NCBI GenBank assembly: GCA_002726335.1
Contig: PBSR01000017.1
Span: 1 to 64,000 of the forward strand
Length of the DNA stretch: 64,000 nucleotides
Origin: Gemmatimonadaceae bacterium
GTDB taxonomy: Bacteria; Latescibacterota; UBA2968; UBA8231
Direction of reading: 5' to 3'
The translations under genes and the position numbers were made by a program. Below are positions 63,101 through 64,000 of this stretch, in pieces (position 1 is the first letter of the stretch; each line of letters starts with the position of its first letter). The notes beneath the pieces were generated by a model. That model was not told the origin of the DNA, made no database searches, and saw only the letters and a program-made list of their open reading frames with translations.

Positions 63101-63414
63101 AGGTCCGTGTTCCCTTTATCCGCAACATCACCTTCGGCTGGCCGGGTACGTTCGCCATCCCCGCCGTGGATGGTGCTTTCTTCTTCGATGTGGGCAGCGC
63201 CTGGAACGATGGCCAGTCCGTCGATGTCTGGCCGTTGCAGGCCCCGGAAATACCCTTCGACCCGACGGCGGATACGGTCCGCCTGCAGGCCGGGTATGGC
63301 TTCGGCCTGCTCGTCTATTTCCTGGCGCCGATGAACTTCGAATTCGCCAAACGGACCGACTTCAAGACCACCTCCGAATGGCACATGCACTTCAGCTTCG
63401 GCAAGGCCTTCTGA
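60142..63414 (+). CDS. Secreted gluzincin-like peptidase with TolB propeller and outer-membrane beta-barrel
   Basis: About 1,090 residues. The signal peptide is TRCLLVLTATLGLTTAATPAQ. A peptidase-MA-like domain has HELMH at residues 150-154 and EGMAE at 182-186 (Glu third zinc ligand). TolB/WD40-type repeats follow (APNGRSIALV, SPDGRRLAFSSKR, SPDGKQIVL; about residues 315-560). A linker without clear fold (about 580-705) leads to an Omp85/BamA-like barrel (about 711-1090) ending in the aromatic HMHFSFGKAF typical of outer-membrane proteins. GTG 60142 has AGGTGAGG seven bases upstream. It overlaps the TPR lipoprotein gene, and a lipoprotein gene follows. Confidence 0.82.
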   Translation: MNSLEKITRCLLVLTATLGLTTAATPAQDIVSSQLRQGFGMNKVRYKDFDWHFVESEHLLLHYEPEFADLADRAVEYLEEGYDHISSLMRHELSTKPPIVIFKSHYEFQQTNIIQSFLPPGVAGFAEPLRYRMVIPFNGDLDDFRNVLVHELMHIFQYDIVNRGPVKRISNPIANPPTWIMEGMAEFSTEESNTVDEMVLRDAVLTDQLLPLEVMDSSWNFLPNPFLAYKQSHSLMEYIAANFGPEKVSRILRVWDSQTDTDKLLERLIDMDMQTLDERWQAYMRKKYWPLLQDRDYVSEFATRVLQDDDVYRLYMAPSWSLGGDMLATLSTDGVEQHVDIIRLSNGRLVERLTGSMRAEVYDDLTFNDGTVAWAPNGRSIALVGKKGAGDVVVLWDLYDKQIIDVLTFDGLEIVEGLDWAPDSRRLAFVGTGFGQSDIYVVDVETGDVSQVTGTPQRDDQPDFSPDGRRLAFSSKRGGRFDIKVYDFDTRRVSTLLATPNDDMWPEWLPTGDRILFVSTREGINDLFLYDIGKDREYRLTRTVSGIMSPSLSPDGKQIVLTTYYHSRRELYRMDVPSRVDVVRRSDELAARVGEPAGGRLVHGETAMPVSAGIDSQQAPAPEQMASIPPSAPVISLREGSGIDVGDAVSLLESVASTDMPVMLADVSEGYRADVATPVEAEVEDVGAALRRDTARMDTPAGDVGSVDFDQLPVRRYTPKLEFDGIALQMGYYSGFLSGIAQLSMSDLLGNHSLNMFTDYVGSQEVNNDFTFAVGYTYFGQRPTYSASIFNWNQYFNDTEGGPTGTGIHIVGGAQLARGLIRSRQSGLLADMSYPLDVFRRIELSYSFVDEEREVAWPVTEPLDGFSTHLFKAAYVHDSLRNGLLGPTAGRRYYLSAGRTLSATSDDRTFTHLEIDYRHYFRMGRWSVLSLRGTSVGSLGRDGLEYNLGGPAWFLPFFPGYNLNVGPLRGYPFSEFSGSRVVLFNSEVRVPFIRNITFGWPGTFAIPAVDGAFFFDVGSAWNDGQSVDVWPLQAPEIPFDPTADTVRLQAGYGFGLLVYFLAPMNFEFAKRTDFKTTSEWHMHFSFGKAF

Positions 63415-63424
63415 CGTGCTGAGA

Positions 63425-64000
63425 ATGAGGCGCCGGGCCACACTGCTGGCAGCTGGACTCTCGGCAGGACTGGCCTGGAGTTGCAGCTCCGGGGTCGTCG
63501 GCAGCGGCATGGGTGAAAAGATCCGCTTCAGCGCCCCTTCGCCGCCCGATGTGGAGCTGTTGCCCATGGTGCAGGATGTCGACATCATCGGCGTTCTGTC
63601 GACGACGAATATCGCACCGGTGCAAAGTCTCGACATCGAGAAGGTCATGGGCCGGCTCACCGACGCCACCGCCCGCGGCCTGCGCAACCTGCAGGACCGC
63701 ACCGTCATCACTCAGGACGAAATCCGCTGGCACTTCCGGGATATCACCTTCGACTCGACGATGGTCTTCAGCGACAGCCTGCAGCAGGCGCTGCGCTCCG
63801 AGCTGGAGGTTGACGCCATGGTCTATATCACACTGCGATCTCTGGACGCGAAGGTGACCCCCGTGTCGCCAAGCGCCTACGGGACGGCACCCAGCCCGGG
63901 GTTGAACCTGTCTGTGGAGCTCGAGCTGATGTTCGTCAACCTGCACAGTGGCCAACAGTGGTCGCAGGCCGGCAGGCGCAGCAGTTGGCAGCCCGTACAG
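63425..64000 (+). CDS. Truncated lipoprotein, cut by the window edge
   Basis: 192 codons are visible with no stop. The signal ends in lipobox LAWSC, followed by a Gly/Ser linker and a domain with VQDVDIIGVLSTTNIAP, VITQDEIRWHFRDITF and AMVYITLRSL. The segment has some feel of periplasmic CsgG/GNA1162-type lipoproteins, but this is not a firm match. ATG 63425 lies 10 bases after the barrel gene; a GTG at 63416 is an alternative. Probably the next gene of the same outer-membrane unit. Confidence 0.7.
   Translation, partial: MRRRATLLAAGLSAGLAWSCSSGVVGSGMGEKIRFSAPSPPDVELLPMVQDVDIIGVLSTTNIAPVQSLDIEKVMGRLTDATARGLRNLQDRTVITQDEIRWHFRDITFDSTMVFSDSLQQALRSELEVDAMVYITLRSLDAKVTPVSPSAYGTAPSPGLNLSVELELMFVNLHSGQQWSQAGRRSSWQPVQ

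Overview
This is a GC-rich, gene-dense bacterial chromosome segment with about 47 protein genes on both strands. I saw no tRNA, rRNA, CRISPR array, insertion sequence or phage gene. Lineage is an inference. A secreted M6 protease ends in a FlgD-type 'YPNPFN' C-terminal module, as is common in the FCB superphylum. Around it are Gfo/Idh/MocA dehydrogenases, a DUF6807 (PmoA-like) protein, an alpha-mannosidase, a mandelate-racemase family enzyme, a CBM9-like protein and outer-membrane lipoproteins. Together with the base composition this resembles uncultivated Latescibacterota or Poribacteria-like genomes, but a 16S or marker-gene search would be needed to place it.

Layout. 1-1528 (minus): molybdenum hydroxylase FAD and 2Fe-2S subunits and the start of a truncated third gene. 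1755-8423 (plus): a TetR regulator and a complete tripartite RND efflux pump, overlapping end to end. 8439-12151 (minus): a sugar-nucleotide operon (UDP-GlcNAc 2-epimerase, UDP-glucuronate decarboxylase-like enzyme, DUF6807, methyltransferase). 12266-14422: a Gfo/Idh oxidoreductase and a convergent uroporphyrinogen-decarboxylase-family gene. 14437-17184: the M6 protease, divergent from dnaE (17417-20881). 20933-25204: TlpA-like lipoprotein, small Cys protein, methionine aminopeptidase, glycosyltransferase, macrodomain protein and an orphan gene. 25291-28052: a DUF1854 protein with an ABC exporter that carries extra N-terminal domains. 28342-32012: a PLP desulfhydrase-like enzyme and a glcD-glcE pair without glcF. 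31969-34981: CBM9-like protein, two tiny orphan genes behind an AT-rich promoter/operator block, and an enolase-superfamily dehydratase.

35125-39789: polyprenyl diphosphate synthase, ApbE and fused SecDF. 39842-47266: an antiporter-like membrane protein, then the housekeeping run yggS-yggT-ileS-dksA-lspA-rluD. 47274-52697: a mosaic region holding a chimeric 14-repeat beta-propeller protein, gene remnants and a divergent 712-residue orphan. 52767-57377: GH38 mannosidase with a Gfo/Idh oxidoreductase, and a 3-hydroxyacyl-CoA dehydrogenase. 57402-64000: a cell-envelope cluster (NlpC/P60 lipoprotein, GT-C glycosyltransferase, TPR lipoprotein, a metallopeptidase/TolB-propeller/beta-barrel protein and a truncated lipoprotein).

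The best candidates for something undescribed are the metallopeptidase-propeller-barrel protein with its flanking lipoproteins, the chimeric propeller and its divergent orphan, the promoter/operator block with two tiny genes, and the DUF1854-ABC pair away from any cyanophycin gene.
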